From contig NZ_BDMM01000008.1 in NCBI RefSeq assembly GCF_002157625.1, positions 1-64,000 of the forward strand: a DNA stretch of 64,000 bases, read 5' to 3'. Both the position numbers and the translations under genes were made by a program. The stretch is from Brevundimonas sp. SH203 (GTDB taxonomy: Bacteria; Pseudomonadota; Alphaproteobacteria; Caulobacterales; Caulobacteraceae). This document shows positions 62,828-64,000 of the stretch, piece after piece. The first letter of the stretch is position 1; each line of letters opens with the position of its first letter. The notes under the pieces were generated by a model. The model worked only from the letters and a program-made list of their open reading frames with translations, was not told the origin of the DNA and searched no databases.

Positions 62828-63343
62828 TCAGCCCTTCAGCAGGGCTTCCAGGTGCGACAGCCAGCGCCGGCCCAGCCGCAGGGCCTCGCCCGGCGAGCCG
62901 GTCTGGACGGGCAGGGCGGCGTCCCACAGGGCCAGCTCGAACTCGGGATGGCGGGCGTCTGCGAACATCAGGCGCAGCACCACCTGTTCGGCGTCGGGGG
63001 CCAGGACGTCCAGCGACTTGCGCGCCTCGCCGCGCCGGATGCGGGCCACGACGTGGCCGTCGACGATGATCTCGCCGCCCTCGACCTCCTCGAAGGCGTA
63101 GGCCAGACCGTGGGCGCCGTTGGCCCACAGAACCACCACCTGTTCCACGTCGAAGTTCAGGGCGCAGGCGCGGCCTTCGCCCGGCGACAGGGCCTCCACC
63201 TCAGGCGCGGCGCCCAGGGCCTTCAACATGGCGCGGCGCAGGCGGCGTTGCGGCTCCATCCACCACGACAGCGCCAGAGCCAAGGTCGTCAGCAGGGCCG
63301 CCGCCAGGGCGATCAGCAGAACCACCCGAAAGACGTCGGCCAT
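62828..63343 (-). CDS. small membrane-anchored hypothetical protein
   Basis: A 171-aa protein with one N-terminal membrane helix (VFRVVLLIALAAALLTTLALALSWWM), then a basic stretch QRRLRRAMLKALG and a cytoplasmic or periplasmic domain (GEGRACALNFDVEQVVVLWANGAHGLAYAFEEVEGGEIIVDG). Family not recognised. The ATG at 63343 is 5 bp from the stop of the upstream exonuclease gene, so it is probably co-transcribed. Upstream in-frame codons belong to the exonuclease reading frame region and are dropped. Confidence 0.7.
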   Translation of the reverse strand: MADVFRVVLLIALAAALLTTLALALSWWMEPQRRLRRAMLKALGAAPEVEALSPGEGRACALNFDVEQVVVLWANGAHGLAYAFEEVEGGEIIVDGHVVARIRRGEARKSLDVLAPDAEQVVLRLMFADARHPEFELALWDAALPVQTGSPGEALRLGRRWLSHLEALLKG

Positions 63344-63347
63344 GGCG

Positions 63348-64000
63348 TCAGACCTCCCCGTCCCTGGACAGATCGATCTCGACCACCACGGGCACATGGT
63401 CGCTGGGTTTTTCCATGTCGCGGGCGTCGCGGTGGGTCTCAATCCCCCGGAACCGATCCGCCGCCTGGGGCGACAGCAGGGCGAAGTCGATGCGGATGCC
63501 GTGGTCCCGCTGCCAGGCGCCGGCCTGATAGTCCCAGAAGGTGTAGGTTCCGGCCGGTTCTCCGCCGATCTCGTGCGCGTCGGCCAGACCCAGGTTCTTC
63601 AGCGCGCGAAAGGCTTGGCGGCTCTGGGGCTGGAACAGGGCGTCGTCAGTCCAGGCGGCGGGGGTCTTGGCGTCCTCGGCCTCGGGGATGACGTTATAGT
63701 CGCCGCACAGGGCCAGCGGTTCCTCGAACGCAAGCAGGTCGCGGGCGTGGCGGTTCAGGCGGTCGAACCACGCCAGCTTGTAGGCGAACTTCTCGGTCCC
63801 AACGGGATTGCCGTTCGGCAGATAGATCGCGCTGACCCGGATCGGGCGAGGCGCTTCGATCAGGGCCTCGATATAGCGGGCCTGTTCGTCCGTCTCGTCG
63901 CCCGGAAGGCCGCGCCGGACATCCGACATCGGGTATTTCGACAGCAGGGCGACGCCGTTGTAGCTCTTTTGCCCGTGCGTCTCGACATTGTAGCCCAGGC
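63348..64000 (-). CDS. xth: exodeoxyribonuclease III (5' part cut off by the window)
   Basis: The C-terminal ~217 codons of an AP endonuclease/3'-5' exonuclease (EEP fold). Visible: SYNGVALLSKYP just before the window end, ALCGDYNVIPEAEDAKTP with catalytic Asp/Asn, TYTFWDYQAGAWQRDHGIRIDF with the active-site Asp pair, and SDHVPVVVEI at the end with the catalytic His. The first ~45 residues lie beyond position 64000. It repairs abasic sites. Confidence 0.93.
   Translation of the reverse strand, partial: LGYNVETHGQKSYNGVALLSKYPMSDVRRGLPGDETDEQARYIEALIEAPRPIRVSAIYLPNGNPVGTEKFAYKLAWFDRLNRHARDLLAFEEPLALCGDYNVIPEAEDAKTPAAWTDDALFQPQSRQAFRALKNLGLADAHEIGGEPAGTYTFWDYQAGAWQRDHGIRIDFALLSPQAADRFRGIETHRDARDMEKPSDHVPVVVEIDLSRDGEV

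Overview
The window is a contiguous piece of a high-GC alphaproteobacterial chromosome. The gene set suggests Caulobacterales, probably Brevundimonas or a close relative. The reasons are TonB-dependent receptors with an ECF sigma/FecR pair, Fe-S FNR with cydDC/cydAB/cydX/hemN, petABC as three separate genes, two ScfR-family regulators and many long antisense open frames typical of GC-rich codons. This taxonomic call is inference. Genes are tightly packed and no gene-free stretch exceeds 300 bases. I see no prophage, integrase, insertion sequence, CRISPR array, toxin-antitoxin pair or defence island.

Layout. 1-8.2 kb: initiator tRNA with terminator, a Tat-exported metallophosphoesterase, a TonB-dependent receptor, and a minus-strand ECF sigma - FecR - STN-type receptor operon. 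8.3-11 kb: an envelope-glycan trio (GINT1-N-like protein, GT4 glycosyltransferase, small methyltransferase). 11.2-19.7 kb: a low-oxygen module, with fnr, cydDC (minus strand), then cydA-cydB-cydX-hemN. A perfect FNR box lies between the divergent cydDC and cydAB genes. 19.8-26.4 kb: a class I aminotransferase, a DUF808 membrane protein, a PafA-like alkaline phosphatase, pyruvate kinase and a Gfo/Idh/MocA oxidoreductase. 26.4-36.2 kb: a complete propionyl-CoA to succinyl-CoA locus (regulator pccR, then pccB, pccA, mutA, mutB, mce), interrupted by palindromic repeats and a GIY-YIG nuclease gene. 36.3-47.2 kb: an MliC/DUF4232 lipoprotein, threonine catabolism (kbl-tdh), topoisomerase IB, rlmJ, an amidotransferase, a YeiH-type exporter with a LysR regulator, aerobic hemF, an M19 dipeptidase and trmL. 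47.3-50.1 kb: petABC (bc1 complex) ending in a strong terminator. 50.2-53.6 kb: two tandem M28-peptidase lipoproteins. 53.6-56.8 kb: a second ScfR regulator divergent from isocitrate lyase (aceA) and a 69-codon ORF. 56.8-64 kb: a lipoprotein of unknown function, prs, bamD, recN, two hypothetical genes and a truncated exonuclease III gene.

How it fits together. Two themes stand out. One is oxygen-responsive respiration and haem synthesis: FNR, cytochrome bd with its CydDC exporter, and oxygen-independent HemN on one side; bc1 and oxygen-dependent HemF on the other. The other is short-chain acyl-CoA and acetate use: the methylmalonyl-CoA route and the glyoxylate-cycle entry enzyme, each divergent from its own ScfR paralogue. 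The two ScfR loci carry clearly different repeated operator-like motifs. The most unusual structure is a family of palindromic intergenic repeats (four inverted pairs and one single unit). Two of the pairs bracket the small GIY-YIG nuclease gene, whose start codon lies inside a repeat arm.
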